Assembly: GCA_018340375.1 (NCBI GenBank)
Contig: JAFFJZ010000001.1
Coordinates: 44,942,001-45,006,000, forward strand
Length of the DNA stretch: 64,000 bases
Reading direction: 5' to 3'
DNA from: Gonatopus flavifemur
Lineage: Eukaryota; Arthropoda; Insecta; Hymenoptera; Dryinidae
The position numbers and the translations under genes were made by a program. Positions 48,433 through 58,974 of the stretch are shown here, piece by piece. A model generated the notes under the pieces. It saw only the letters and a program-made list of their open reading frames with translations. It was not told where the DNA came from and did not search any database. Within the stretch, counting starts at the first letter, position 1. Every line of letters begins with the position of its first letter.

Positions 48433-49544
48433 ATTATCTATTGATCGCGATTAAATACGTTCGTCAACACGTTTTTCCACGTGATCATTAACTCGGCTTA
48501 CTAAGTATATCTCAGAGAATTGCGTGTAATTTCAAAACATTTTCGACCGGAATATATTATCACGAGAAAGGAATGAATTCGCGAGTGCGGTACGAAGATA
48601 ATATAATCATCGAGTTGGAATACGTTTGAAGAAGTGGCAGTGTTACAGGTATGTTGGAATTATATTTTACGAGAGATGAATAATTCTTCCATCGCATTTG
48701 TGTCGATTCATTTGAATTAATACATCTTTGTGTACCGAGACACTGTTTCATGAATGGAAATTTGTACTCGGGTACAGAAATCTGTCAAGTAGTGTATATT
48801 TCAAACTTCTTTTCCGCTGATAGTTTTTCCAGGTAAATTGAATGGATATGTTTTCGTTCGTTTAGTTTATTGAATTGTTACAAATTTCTGTACACGAGTG
48901 AAGGCCAAGAAGTTGGCTGTTTTTTTTTTCTCAAGGTATTTTCAACACATGGAAACAAATGATTGAAAAAGAAGAAACAAAAAAGTATTTTTCTCTCTTC
49001 CATTATGGGAAACGTACCGGTTGCTCACCTCGAAGTTGAAGTTGAGAAACGAATGATGTGCGACGGACCATAGATCTTTATTGCATCCCAGAAACTGTGT
49101 TACCGTAAAGGAAATAAAAAAGAGAAGTTCTTGGGATGGTTCTCTTGAAAGCGAGAAACGTTTTTGAAGAGGAGAGTTGTCGGGGGAAAAACGATTGGCC
49201 TTCTATTCCATCGACTCCATGAGAAGAGTAAGAGAAAAGAAGAAAAAATACCATTATATATCCCCTTAGGATCAAGTGGATTCTATATATTTTTCTTTGG
49301 ATTGGGAATTACCAATCATTCCGTATGAATTAGATATATCTGGTTTTAAAGTAATAATAGAGTGTTTCTTTTCTCAATTTAAGCGTGGTACAGATTTTTC
49401 GTTGGAATTATGAGTTTTGCGACTTATGAGCGGATTCGGGTGACAGGTTCAGAAAACTGATTATCCGTTTGGAAAAGAAAGACATCATCGGTGACATGTA
49501 TTTCGAGCGCCTGTCCTGAAATTGTGAATCATTGGATTTGTTTA
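48433..49544. other. Apparently unique DNA
   Basis: No transposon termini or coding region recognised. Confidence 0.4.
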
Positions 49545-51001
49545 CCCTTGTGGGAATAATTCTCTGGAAAACTCTTCAAAAGTCTTCAGAACTGTGAATA
49601 AGACTTTTTGGAAGTCTTAATATCCCTAACTATGTCAAGAAAAGCGTTGATAAGTCTTGGTAACTCTGTACAACTCTTGAAAAGTCTTATTTTCCCTGAA
49701 ATTTCGGACTTCCCGCGAGAGTTATCAGGACTTATCAAGACTTATTCAGAGTTTCACGAGAGAAAAATATGAGCAAGGAAGATGCCTTCATAGGAGTTTT
49801 GAAGTTTTAAAGAGACTCATAAAGTAATAGTCAGTGATGTGAAAGCATTTGAAATGATTTTGAGCGCAAATTTGGCATTGTCAACGAATTTTGCTGGCTT
49901 TTCCCCATTTTTGCACATTTGATGTTTGTTTTTATAGTTTTCTGTTCAAAAAAATTTCCCTGCAGATGACATATTCCGTATTTTGTATCGTATCGCATGT
50001 TTCCAAATGCATTTTGCATTTTGTATGATAAATGCAAAATGCTTTCGGAAATCTAATATAAAATACGAAATATCAAATATATCATGCTCAGAGCAATTTT
50101 TCCCAGAAGAGAAACACGAAAACACATAGAAAATGTGCGGAAACAGGGAATATTCAGTGAAATTTCGTGGCAATACAAAAATTTCGCAAAAAAGCATTTC
50201 AAATGCTTTCACATCTCTGATAATAGTTTAATTTGTGGGGAATGCATGAATAAAAAATTCGATTATTATTATTGTTATCATGACTATAAAACGGAATATC
50301 TTATTCAGAATATTTTTCTGGGACCGAATATATTGTCTTTATTCACATGTATAAATTGATGATCTGTACAAATAAATTTGATGTTTTGTTTGAACATCAA
50401 TTTGTTTCTAAGTTATACTCTGTTCCAGAAAAATATTCCTCTTCAAGGGAAGAGACCTTATACGCGATCAGTGATCGTATACCTGATCAGTCTTAATATT
50501 TTAGGTTTTTGTTGTTCAGTTGGGCAAAAAATCTTCAACCAAAACGTTTTTTGTAATTAATGGATCGAAAATTAACTTTTTCATTCGAAACTTCCAGCTA
50601 AATTACTTCGTAAATTCATGTGATGATGAAAATGATTGGGTTCTAGTCCCTGATCGGGTATAGAGTGGCTTACCTTATAATGATAATCCAATTTGTTATT
50701 AATGCATTCCTGGAAAATTTAACTATGATTACTTTATGAGTCTCTTTAAACCTTCAAAACTCTTATGCAGGCATCTTTCTTTTTTCCTGTAAAACTCTGA
50801 ATAAGTCTTATTAACTCTTGATAACTCTCGCGGAAAGTCCAAGATTTCAAGGAAAATAAGACTTTTCAAGAGTTTTACATAGTTACCAAGACTTATGAAC
50901 GCTTTTCTTGACATAGTTAGGGATATTAAGACTTTCAAAAAGTCTTATTCAGAGTTCTGAACACTTTTAAAGCGTTTTTCAGAGAATTATTACCACAAGG
51001 G
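49545..51001. mobile_element. CCC-ended foldback composite, ~285-bp arms
   Basis: Arms 49545-49829 and 50723-51001 are about 90% complementary by eye. Ends are CCCTTGTGGGAATAATTC and CCCTTGTGGTAATAATTC. TA flanks both sides. The arms are made of the motif AAGTCTTATT / AATAAGACTT and share CCTAACTATGTCAAGAAAAG. The interior carries a hAT-type element at the inner edge of the left arm (49832-50219) and about 500 bp of unrecognised AT-rich DNA. No transposase frame is present. Confidence 0.88.
49832..50219. mobile_element. hAT-type foldback element nested in 49545-51001
   Basis: Ends are CAGTGATGTGAAAGCATTTG and CAGAGATGTGAAAGCATTTG. Arms of about 190 bp pair loosely. The flanking octamers GTAATAGT (49824-49831) and ATAATAGT (50220-50227) match at 7 of 8 positions, as expected for a hAT target duplication. 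Non-coding. Confidence 0.85.
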
Positions 51002-51056
51002 TATTTTCATCTTTCATTTCTTTGTCAAAAAAAAAACGAAGATTGTAGCTAAACTT

Positions 51057-51555
51057 CACTGAGAAAAATAATGATTAATATCAAGAATTTCAATTCATGA
51101 ATACTGCTAAGAATAAAAATTCTTGATTAGAGATAATATGTTATGCACGGAGAGAAATTTATTTGGACAGATTACCATTTTATTCGTAAACTAGAACTAT
51201 TCGGAAAAATCAGACAATAATTTATAGCATAACTCCTAATCATTGCCAGCTGTGATGGTGAAAATCCAAATTAATCTCGATTTTTACCATCACAACTAGC
51301 AATGATTAGGAGTTATATTATAAATTATTGTCCGGTTTTGCCGAATAGTTCTAGTTTACGAATAAAATGGTAATTTTTCCAAATACATTTCTCTCCGTGT
51401 GGGCCAAGAAAGTTTCTCACGAATCAAAAAATCTTTTCTCGATTCAAGACCATTTCTTTTGAACTAATAACATATCAGCTCTAATCAAAAATTTTTTATT
51501 CTTGGCAGTATTCATGAATTAAAATTCTTGATATTCATCATTATTTTTCTCAGTG
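51057..51555. mobile_element. CACTG-ended foldback element, interrupted
   Basis: Ends are CACTGAGAAAAATAATGAT on both sides (right in reverse complement). Arms of about 87 bp share TATCAAGAATTT, AATTCATGAATACTGC and AAGAATAAAAA. TT flanks both sides. The complete element at 51146-51399 sits at the inner edge of the left arm. Confidence 0.92.
51146..51399. mobile_element. CACGG-ended foldback element, ~115-bp arms
   Basis: Ends are CACGGAGAGAAATTTATTTG and CACGGAGAGAAATGTATTTG. The arms are almost perfect complements through TTTATTCGTAAACTAGAAC, AATAATTTATA and TCCTAATCATTG. TG flanks both sides. Nested in 51057-51555. Confidence 0.93.
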
Positions 51556-52192
51556 TTGAAAAATGTAAGTACCACATGTGTTTTAAAACTTCTTGCGGAA
51601 ATTATTTCTGAAAGAATGGAGTTTTAAAAATGTTTTTCTTCTTATGAACATGTCATATTTGATAGGCCTAAACTTAACTACGGATTCAAACAGTTGAAAT
51701 GTGATAGAAAAATCGTTCAGATCCGGACAGAAATAGTTTCCTGTGGGCGAATTCATATCAATCAAAGGGAAATGATTTCTGAAATACGATTCATTTAATA
51801 TTCCACCGCTGAATTCTATTGTCGACAGACAGTTGTTAGTTCAATTAATTGATGCGAATTGTTATAAATAATAATATGTTGTTGTTATAGATGTGTATTG
51901 TCACTTCAGTAATCATTATTCTTCCATGAGTAAATAATGCATGTAAACGTCTTCTTCGATGTAGAACAGCGAGAATGAGTTTTCGTTTTTGAAATCCGAA
52001 ATTTGGGTTTTCCATGAATTCAGTACAGACAATTATTATTACAGAGAAAAGGTTTACTTAGTCGGTACGCTGGTATCCCTTTAAGTTGTCAAAAAGTGAT
52101 TACACGATTGAAAAAATTCCAGTGTATCAAAATGAAGCACTTGAATTTGCAGTGATGGTACACTGTAGGAAGTATGGCTTAAGGGCACTCGA
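51556..52192. other. No gene; related repeat words at 52085-52150
   Basis: 52085-52150 (TCAAAAAGTGATTACACGATT...GTGTATCAAAATGAA) resembles 53528-53590, so a dispersed repeat is shared. The remainder shows nothing recognisable. Confidence 0.45.
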
Positions 52193-52557
52193 GCACCAAA
52201 AGAAACGAGTCAAACTTTGTGCCAACCTTTTTCATAAATTATGCGTTGAACCGACATTCTAAGTTGATAATAATAAAATCCACGACCAGGATTAGACCCT
52301 AAAGTTAAGTTTCAGTCTTCTTCTGTTTTTCTGGCGATTGTGAGAGGAGTTTAAAATTAATAACCTCCAACTGTCAACATGTTTTTGTAATTTTGTTTTC
52401 CAATGCTTGCGAACTATGGAAAAACCTGAATTGATATTCACAGTCCAATCTCAGGTATTCACTCAATTATTATCGATTTCAGATTCAAATTTATTGAGTG
52501 ATTTATGCAAAGAGTTGACGCAAAATTTCACCTGCTTCTCCTGATGCTTGAGTGCCC
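52193..52557. mobile_element. Inverted-repeat element with GGGCACTC ends
   Basis: Ends are GGGCACTCGAGCACCAAAAG and, in reverse complement, GGGCACTCAAGCATCAGGAG, continuing loosely for about 40 bp. TTAA precedes the left end and TCAA follows the right, which could be a decayed TTAA duplication (piggyBac type). A dispersed repeat shared with 55596-55690 lies inside. Confidence 0.65.
52268..52370. repeat. Dispersed ~100-bp repeat, copy 1
   Basis: Shares AAAATCCACGACCAGGATT and looser downstream similarity with 55596-55690. Type unknown. Confidence 0.6.
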
Positions 52558-52898
52558 TCAAATGAGCTGCGTTTTCATTTGAAAATTGACTGAAATTCAG
52601 TTATTTCCATTGTGTTGGCGATTGTTTTTTATGCTCACTCTTCACTCAAAGTAGGCTTCTTTTGATTGCGTCTTGAATTCAGTCATGACACAATCTAAAT
52701 TAAAAACCTTCTTTTTACAGTGGATGGCAGCATTCAAGCGGGGATACGTTGAAAGAATCATCATCCCTAAGTTCTGGGATGGTGGACGTGGACAGGTAGG
52801 AGAGTTGGAAATGGGAATTTTCAATGTTTAAAAGTGATGTATCCAGTTTTCTTGCAATATTTGTGAAGATGATATACTGGATTTCACACGTAGGAACT

Positions 52899-53322
52899 CT
52901 CTGGACAAAATGTTGCCAAACGTTTCTGGGACATCCCAGAGACTGCTGATGTCCTACTATTGTAACGCTCCGAATAAAATGTTTCAAGGAAACATCTTAG
53001 GCACGTTTATGGAATATCAAACATTCCTGCGACGTTCCAGAGGTACACTGTAAAAAATGTGCGGGATTTTTCCACCACTTTGAGGAATTATTTGGTTTGT
53101 CGGGTGTTGAATCCTCTAAAAATGGAGGAAACATCCACCAAATTATGGTGAAAAATTCCCCATCTATCGAGGAACTCTGCTGCCACCATTTTTTGGGGGA
53201 AAATTCCACAATCACTGTTTACAGTGTACTCCTTTGAAACATGTCATTCGACACGTTACAATGGCAGGACATTAGCAGCCTCTGGGAAGTTTCAGAAACG
53301 TTTCGCAACATCTTGTCCAGTG
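52899..53322. mobile_element. CACTGG-ended element, interrupted
   Basis: The right end in reverse complement is CACTGGACAAGATGTTGCG; the left is CTCTGGACAAAATGTTGCC. Arms of about 95 bp share AAACGTTTCTG, CCCAGAG and ATTGTAACG. No matching flank bases. It is split by the element at 53046-53226. Confidence 0.72.
53046..53226. mobile_element. CACTGT-ended element nested at 53.1 kb
   Basis: Ends are CACTGTAAAAAATGTGCGG and, in reverse complement, CACTGTAAACAGTGATTGTGG. TA flanks both sides. The interior repeats GGAATTTTTCCACC / GGTGGAAAAATTCC words. Confidence 0.82.
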
Positions 53323-53432
53323 GGAAAATGCCTCCTTGAAAAATAGCTCAGCTCAGTATTAGACCAGTGAAACACTGATCAGAACATTGCAAATTGAATA
53401 TTCAAAGTGTTCAAATTGGGCAGTCATTTTTC

Positions 53433-53592
53433 GAACACTTGAAAGTGTGTAAATATGTACATGACTCAAATTCAATATTTAAAAATGAAACATTTTATAC
53501 ATTCTTGGGGTACATTTACACACTTTCAAGTGTTCAAAAAGTAACCACACGATTCAAACATTCTGAGTGTATCAGAATGAAACACTTTTATT
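53433..53592. repeat. Imperfect palindrome and dispersed repeat
   Basis: CGAACACTTGAAAGTGTGTAA pairs, apart from the first base, with a facing copy ending near 53540. The right part resembles 52085-52150. Ends are not defined. Confidence 0.6.
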
Positions 53593-53595
53593 AAC

Positions 53596-53811
53596 ATCTT
53601 CTTGAAGTTTGAATCGTTTATAGGAACGAACCGAAAATTCAAACTCCTAAAATCTGACGGATCATTGTTTCTTCTATCTTTTCGAATTAACCTCTTGATA
53701 CTGGGAACGTCATTCAAAAATGTACTGCAAAATTTTTGATCTTCAAGAGCTAAGGATTTCATTTTCCGATTGCTAATTCGTCATGATGAACGATTCAAAC
53801 TCCCGCAACAT
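53596..53811. mobile_element. MITE, GAAGTTTGAATCG family, copy 2
   Basis: Ends share GAAGTTTGAATCGTTTAT on the left and, in reverse complement, GGAGTTTGAATCGTTCAT on the right. The length (216 bp) and the internal AAAATCTGANGNATCATTG match copy 1 at 5283-5510. Confidence 0.82.
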
Positions 53812-53864
53812 TGTATTTACAGTATATATTACATCGATTCCGAATAGTTCTGACCAACATTACA

Positions 53865-54125
53865 CACTGAGAGAACAAATTTCTGGGAAAAATAAAATAT
53901 TTAGGTAAATAGCTGCCATGAATTATTAAATTGATTCGAATTAATGCTCATTAACTCAATGAAATGTTTATTTAATCAAACAAATATTTGATATGTTATA
54001 AAATATTTCATCAATGAAAACGGATATTTAATTGATTCGATAAAATTTGATTCAAATCGATTAAGTATTTTATGGGGACTATTCAACTAAATATTTTATT
54101 GTTCCCGGAAATTTTTCTCTCGGTG
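53865..54125. mobile_element. CACTG-ended element built from AAATATTTAA
   Basis: Ends are CACTGAGAGAACAAATTTC and, in reverse complement, CACCGAGAGAAAAATTTCC. CA flanks both sides. The body repeats AAATATTTNATTGATTCGA and its complement. Confidence 0.85.
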
Positions 54126-54220
54126 CATAGAATGAAAGAAAATTCTGATCAGCATTGGATGGAATTCAGACAGTTCTAATTAGCATTACACGAATTCCGA
54201 ATAACTGTAATCAGCATCGC

Positions 54221-54365
54221 AATGAAGCTGAAACTGGCAGTTATTAAGTTAGGAGCCGAGTGTCATAACTTTTACAAGGATTCAAAGATTCGAACGTCGG
54301 AAACATCTAGTGGAATATATGTTACTCAATCGATTTCCGATGAGAATGAAGCTTCAACGATGTCC
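54221..54365. repeat. Partial copy of the 47641-47840 element
   Basis: Begins AATGAAGCTGAAACTGGCAG, identical to the left end at 47641, then diverges; CAATCGATTT is still shared. The right end is not recognisable. Confidence 0.6.
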
Positions 54366-54444
54366 AATCAAAAATTACGAGAATCGACTCCTACATTGTT
54401 AGAAATTTCTGGATAAAACTTTAAGTACACGTAACTGAACGATG

Positions 54445-54531
54445 CACGGTGAAAAATAATTAGCCGTCACAAGGAGAACAATTTTTTTGGCTTCCTTTGC
54501 CTAATATTGCTGAGAATTGAGCTTTCCAGTG
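54445..54531. mobile_element. Possible 87-bp CACGG/CACTG element
   Basis: Left CACGGTGAAAAATAATTAG; right, in reverse complement, CACTGGAAAGCTCAATTC. TG flanks both sides. The inverted repeat is weak beyond 12 bp, so the call is tentative. The solo end CATTGTTAGAAATTTC lies just upstream, at about 54393. Confidence 0.4.
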
Positions 54532-54601
54532 TGTCAGAATTTTGTTGTTTTCAGCAAAACCAATAGAACTAGTACTCTAAATCATCGAGAATTATAGAAC
54601 T

Positions 54602-54656
54602 ATGGTTCATGTAATTGGAATTATTTATGTTCTGTGGATTGCCAGTATGTCATTTG
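54602..54656 (+). CDS. Candidate signal-peptide exon
   Basis: An ATG in the context GAACTATGG opens MVHVIGIIYVLWIASMSFG and runs into TTTG|GTAAGC, a good splice-donor match at 54657. The 18 complete codons form a hydrophobic stretch typical of a secretory signal peptide, and such a short first exon is common in insect secreted proteins. No downstream exon with a matching phase was identified: the exon ends in phase 1, while the exon-like frame at 59438 would need phase 2. It may be a chance pairing of a hydrophobic AT-rich frame and a donor word. Confidence 0.3.
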
Positions 54657-54659
54657 GTA

Positions 54660-55595
54660 AGCTACTTCCACACTCACTCCCAACAAAGCGTTTTAGCTAC
54701 TTGAATCGTTAATGAAACTCTGTCATGACATCAAACGACTACTAGTTTCTCAGCAAATGATAACGATAGTCATTGTGGATGAATTTTAACTTTGTTTCAA
54801 CATTGTTCTCTTTGAGTTTCATTGTCCAGTTAGATCACTTGCTACGACTACACTATAAATTCATTCCCTAAATTTGGTTAGGTTAATACCAATTTCGCTT
54901 GGAACTTGCCGAAGGTTGTAACGTTTAACTAACATCCGAAAGACCTTGTTTCCTGGTAATTCTCACAAATTCAAAAAAAAAGAATCGAATATTTCATTGT
55001 GTACATGGAAAGGAACGTATCTCCTGTGATTTCCAAGGGGATATTTTGTAGTCGAATGAATTTTTTTCACAATCCATCTCCAATTATAAGTTTACGTCAT
55101 CCCCAATAAAGTTGAGCCATTCAAATGGAGTATGTTTTCCCTCCGATCGAATAAGAACTTCGTCAATACAACGAGTGGTTTTATTCGGCAACACAAAAGA
55201 GGTTCAAAACAGCAATTCACATTTCGTATAAACTATACTATCCGCAGTTTATTTCCTTCCTACAGGAAGGTTCGTTTTCTTTTTCATTCGGCAGAATCGT
55301 ATAACGAAAAGAAGCGGATCGTTCTCGTTACATTTCCCTCAACATCGCTCTCGTATAGTGTTTTCTCGTTTTGATTATTGCCTTGTTGAAATCTTAGCTC
55401 GAAGATTAGCGTTCCATTTTGCCCGTTGTATTTGATTTGTACAATCGATATTGAAATCGGTATATTCGTAATGTGAATGATTGTGTTATCCAATAAAGTT
55501 GAAGTTGGGGTAATCGCGCGTTAGAAGAAGCGAACAAATGTTGCGCTAACTCCTTCTCACGAATTATGCGTTCATCGGGAATTCGCAATGTTCAG
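54660..55595. other. No feature recognised
   Basis: AT-rich. A plus-strand frame of 80 codons at 55132-55374 lacks any recognisable domain. Confidence 0.35.
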
Positions 55596-55690
55596 TTATA
55601 AAATCCACGACCAGGATTGGATTCTAAATATTAGTGTCAGGCTGGTACTGATTTCTAGTAGGTATGAAGGGATTTTGAAAGTAATAAAGA
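55596..55690. repeat. Dispersed ~100-bp repeat, copy 2
   Basis: Shares AAAATCCACGACCAGGATT with 52268-52370 in the same orientation. Confidence 0.6.
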
Positions 55691-55845
55691 ATTCCTCATA
55701 ATTTTTCTTGTTTCAAAGAATATAGTATTCTGTTGATTCTAATAAATATTCCTTCGGTGCAGGACAAGTTTCGGTACCATTTATTGGACTGCACTGGGAA
55801 AAATGATATGTCAAATCGACTTGTGCCTACCATGTAGTCAACTTC

Positions 55846-56060
55846 ATATTACTAAAGTTTGAATTGTTTATAGAAATGGAATGAAAATTTCAATTCACAA
55901 AATCTGATCATTTATCATTATTCATCTTCTCAAATTAATTCCTCGGGATGGAAAACATCGTTTGAAGGATATACTACAAGATTTCGCGCCCTTAATAGCT
56001 GAATATGTTGCTAGTCGTTTATGAACTCGTTTCAATAAACGATTCAAACTTCAGCAACAT
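55846..56060. mobile_element. MITE, GAAGTTTGAATCG family, copy 3
   Basis: Left end ATATTACTAAAGTTTGAAT; right end, in reverse complement, ATGTTGCTGAAGTTTGAAT. GTCAACTTC flanks both sides exactly (55837-55845 and 56061-56069), a 9-bp candidate target duplication. The surrounding DNA also repeats CAACTT words, so part of that match could be coincidence. Confidence 0.85.
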
Positions 56061-56069
56061 GTCAACTTC

Positions 56070-56515
56070 ATGTTAATTCAACTTGGAAACAAGTTCTTTC
56101 CGCATCTTTTACAAGTGAAAACAACATGGACTGCCTATATGTGTTTTCCCTGTCACTTCAACTTGACATCGATGTTAATGCCGAAGCACGAAAGTGGTCG
56201 TAGTGGAATATGGTGAAGACGTAAGACTTTTGTGACTGATCTGTGCGTTGAATACGACTCAGTCATGCGGCATCACGATTAAGGAAGTCTTACGAAAATA
56301 TGCAGTCGTAAGACTTTCACGATTTTCGTTGTGCGTTGATTACGTCTCAGTCGTAAGATACTACGATCACGTCCGTGCCACAGCCTTCAAATGAACTTCT
56401 TTCCAAGTCGATTCAACGTGGGGTACGTTCCCGTATCTCTATTCGGGTAATATAGTGGAATCCAGTGCTGTGTTGCCAGAAGCAAAGGAACAAGAGCGCC
56501 GAGACCGAAATGCAT
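56070..56515. repeat. Motif blocks with AACTTGACAT and CGTAAGACTT
   Basis: 56061-56180 repeats AACTTG/CAAGTT words. 56215-56370 repeats TCGTAAGACTT / AAGTCTTACGA and ACTCAGTCGT. A CACTGGGAAAAATGATATG word at about 55793 may be the left end of this block, which would make 55846-56060 a nested insert. No right end is identified. Confidence 0.45.
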
Positions 56516-56776
56516 TGGTCCGAGCCGATTAAATTATTGTACTTCTCATTGACTCCGTTCAAATGAATTCTTTCCTTTTTTTTATAATCAATCCAAAATA
56601 CCGAGAGTACGTTGGAACGTCTTCGTTCAATGAACACAAATTTTCCAATTAATCGTCTAGAGGAGGATGAATCGATTCAATCAGGAACTTGAAAGAATAC
56701 TATCGGAACAAGTCACTATCGTTTGAAATTTTTTTCTAATCGAAAAGAAAATTAATGTTCTTTGTACGTGAATATA

Positions 56777-57855
56777 TTAGGTGTGCAAGTTGAAACTCGG
56801 CTGTTCTTTGTCAAATTCAATTTCATTAAAAAAATACTTCTTTCAAGAATTATCAATTGAAATATCCGCCGTTATTATCTACAGTCTTTCGCCATTTATC
56901 GGGTAGTAGATAAATGCCTTCACGATAGAAACTTGGTGGTTTTGAAACAAAATAGTTATTCAGCCATTTCCGGATATCTTCGATATTCATGAAGTGCTAC
57001 TCCTTCAAATATGACGACATTGATCTGAATGAGTGATCATCAAAAGGAGCTAAGTCTGGTGAATATGCCGCATGAGGTACAACTTCCCAGCCTAAATTGA
57101 AGATGAGTTCCTGGGTTGGTTTTGCTGTATGTGGACGTGCATTATCATGCAGCAGCATCACTTTTCGCTAACCTTGCCCCGTAAATGGTCTTTTTTCCTC
57201 CAGAGCACCACTTACTTTGATCAGCTGGGCCCGGTAACGCTCAGCAGTAATAGTTTGGCCAGGTTCGAGAAGCTCGTAGTAAAAGATTCCTTTCCAATCC
57301 CACCAGACACAGAGTAAAACTTTCTTTGCATGGATATTCGGTTTTTCAACTGATGTAGATGGCTGGTCCGGATCAACCCATGCTTTTCTACGTTTAGGAT
57401 TGTCGTACAAACTCCATTTCTCATCACTCGTAATGATTTTATGCAGAAAATTCTTCTTCTTGAACCGAGAAAGCAAATTCATGCAAATGGCAACTCTTTG
57501 TCTTTTATTTTCTTTCGTCAGTTTATCAGGAACCCATTTTCCTTCCTTCTATATTCCTCCCAATGCATGCAATCGAAGTGAAACTGCTTGACGAGTAACT
57601 CCTTTCTAACTGTTCTGCAAGCTCTTCTCGAGTTTGACATGGATTTTCATTCAGTAAAATTTCAAGTTCTTCATCCTCAAATTTTTTGATTGCACCTGGA
57701 CGTGGATCGTCCTCAAGACTGAAATTTCCATTACGAAATCTTGTGAACCACTTTTTCACCGTTGAATGGCTCACAGAATGTTGATCGTGCCCGTGTGGAA
57801 GGAATTTTTTTCCAGTGTTGTTGATGAATACAGCACATATTTCTTTGAGTCAACT
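56777..57855 (-). mobile_element. mariner remnant, one end only
   Basis: The left (3') end reads TTAGGTGTGCAAGTTGAAAC next to TA at 56775-56776. The transposase frame can be followed to about 57855; the 5' end and right terminal repeat are missing. A TCATTG-type end (reverse complement CATTGAGAAAAAGG) lies at 57935 in the DNA that follows, suggesting another element replaced or invaded the 5' part. Confidence 0.88.
56853..57855 (-). pseudogene. mariner transposase (DD34D), decayed
   Basis: Read on the minus strand: HSVSHSTVKKWFTRFRNG and KKFEDEELEILLNENP (DNA-binding half), then after a frame change near 57608 TRQAVSLRLHALG, a [15 protein letters not shown], and [17 protein letters not shown] with the first catalytic D. 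The second D is in [12 protein letters not shown] and the third in [12 protein letters not shown], 34 residues apart. Further TAG codons precede KVMLLHDN and follow MSSYLKE. The natural stop is at 56853-56855 after GGYFN. It resembles the WVPHEL-type mariners more than the element at 45 kb does. The N-terminal ~20 residues are missing. Confidence 0.9.
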
Positions 57856-58285
57856 TGTATTCGTATGAAACGATATCTCTCAATAATTTTCAACCAAATG
57901 CGTTGATTTATCAGAAGAAAACCTTTTTCTCAATGTACAAACCATGAAGAAATGCGAATTTGCACTTCGAATTTATTTAATGATTTATGAAGGAATTCAG
58001 TGTAGGAGTGCCCTCAACCATCTTAATATATTCACGTACAAAGAACATTAATTTTCTTCTTGATGAGAAAAAAATTTCAAACGATAGTGACTTGTTCCGA
58101 TAGCATTCTTTCTCATTCCTGATTGAATCGATTCATCCTCCTCTAGACGATCAATTAAAAAATTTGTGGTCATTGAACGAAGACGTCCCAACGTACTCTC
58201 GGTATTTTGAATTAATTATAAAAAAAGGAAAGAATTCATTTGAACGGAGTCAATGAGAAGTACAATAATTTAATCGGCTCGGAGA

Positions 58286-58974
58286 TGGCTAATTAAGATG
58301 GGTCGGTTTCTTTTCATCGGTCCACGGCTTTTGTCTTGTACGTCGAGCGTTCAGAGATTGAGAGGAAAAATCTTGGAGAAAATTAGGGTGACATAATCGA
58401 GGCCAGATAGATCCAAGGTACCGTGGATCTTCGTTAATTAAGAAATTCGTGCTCAATTGGCTGGCTGGAAAGTCTTATCGAAGAAAAAAAGACGGTTTGG
58501 TCGGTCTGTTTTCCTTTTCTTCAACGCAACATTGGAGCCTTGAATCGATGGATCTCATCAACCTCTTTTCAGTAGATTGAAAATTACCAGGAAATGATGA
58601 TAATATTTTGTTCCTGAGAAAGGAAAGATACTTGGGATATTGGGGTATTGTAATTAGCTTGTGGTATTTTTTATCTTCCTTGCGGAATATTGAAACAAAA
58701 ATTGCTGAACTGGTGGGTGGGAGAATCGTAGATTGAATTCGAGACTCATTTGCGGGAAGGGTTTGATTATCTTCCATAACTTCTGTTCTTCCTGTTCAAA
58801 AGTAAGTACGTTGGTATATTTTCTATCATTTTTCAAAGCACGTTGCTACTTTCAACGGTCAACTAAACATTATGAAAAAAATACCACCCGTCTTCTTTCC
58901 CGATTAGAAATTTAATCGGGTTAACTCAATCAAATGTGACTGGATTTCCGGTCGGGTTGAACCACGAATATCTA
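58286..58974. other. No feature recognised
   Basis: AT-rich. Overlapping frames of 60-100 codons near 58475-58915 show no recognisable domain. Confidence 0.35.

Larger units (their letters stand above)
56520..58285. repeat. 1.77-kb palindrome, ~260-bp arms, mariner inside
   Basis: Arms 56520-56778 and 58027-58285 are about 95% complementary by eye, sharing CGATTAAATTATTGTACTTC and TGTTCTTTGTACGTGAATAT. The arms have no recognisable transposon termini. The 1250-bp centre starts with a mariner end at 56777 and ends with unrelated DNA from about 57856. It may be an unusual foldback element hit by mariner, or a local inverted duplication. Confidence 0.88.

Noticed and set aside
56220..56370. Possible operator array of CGTAAGACTT words
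   Set aside because: The spacing is irregular and the style matches the motif-built mobile elements, so a regulatory role is not supported.
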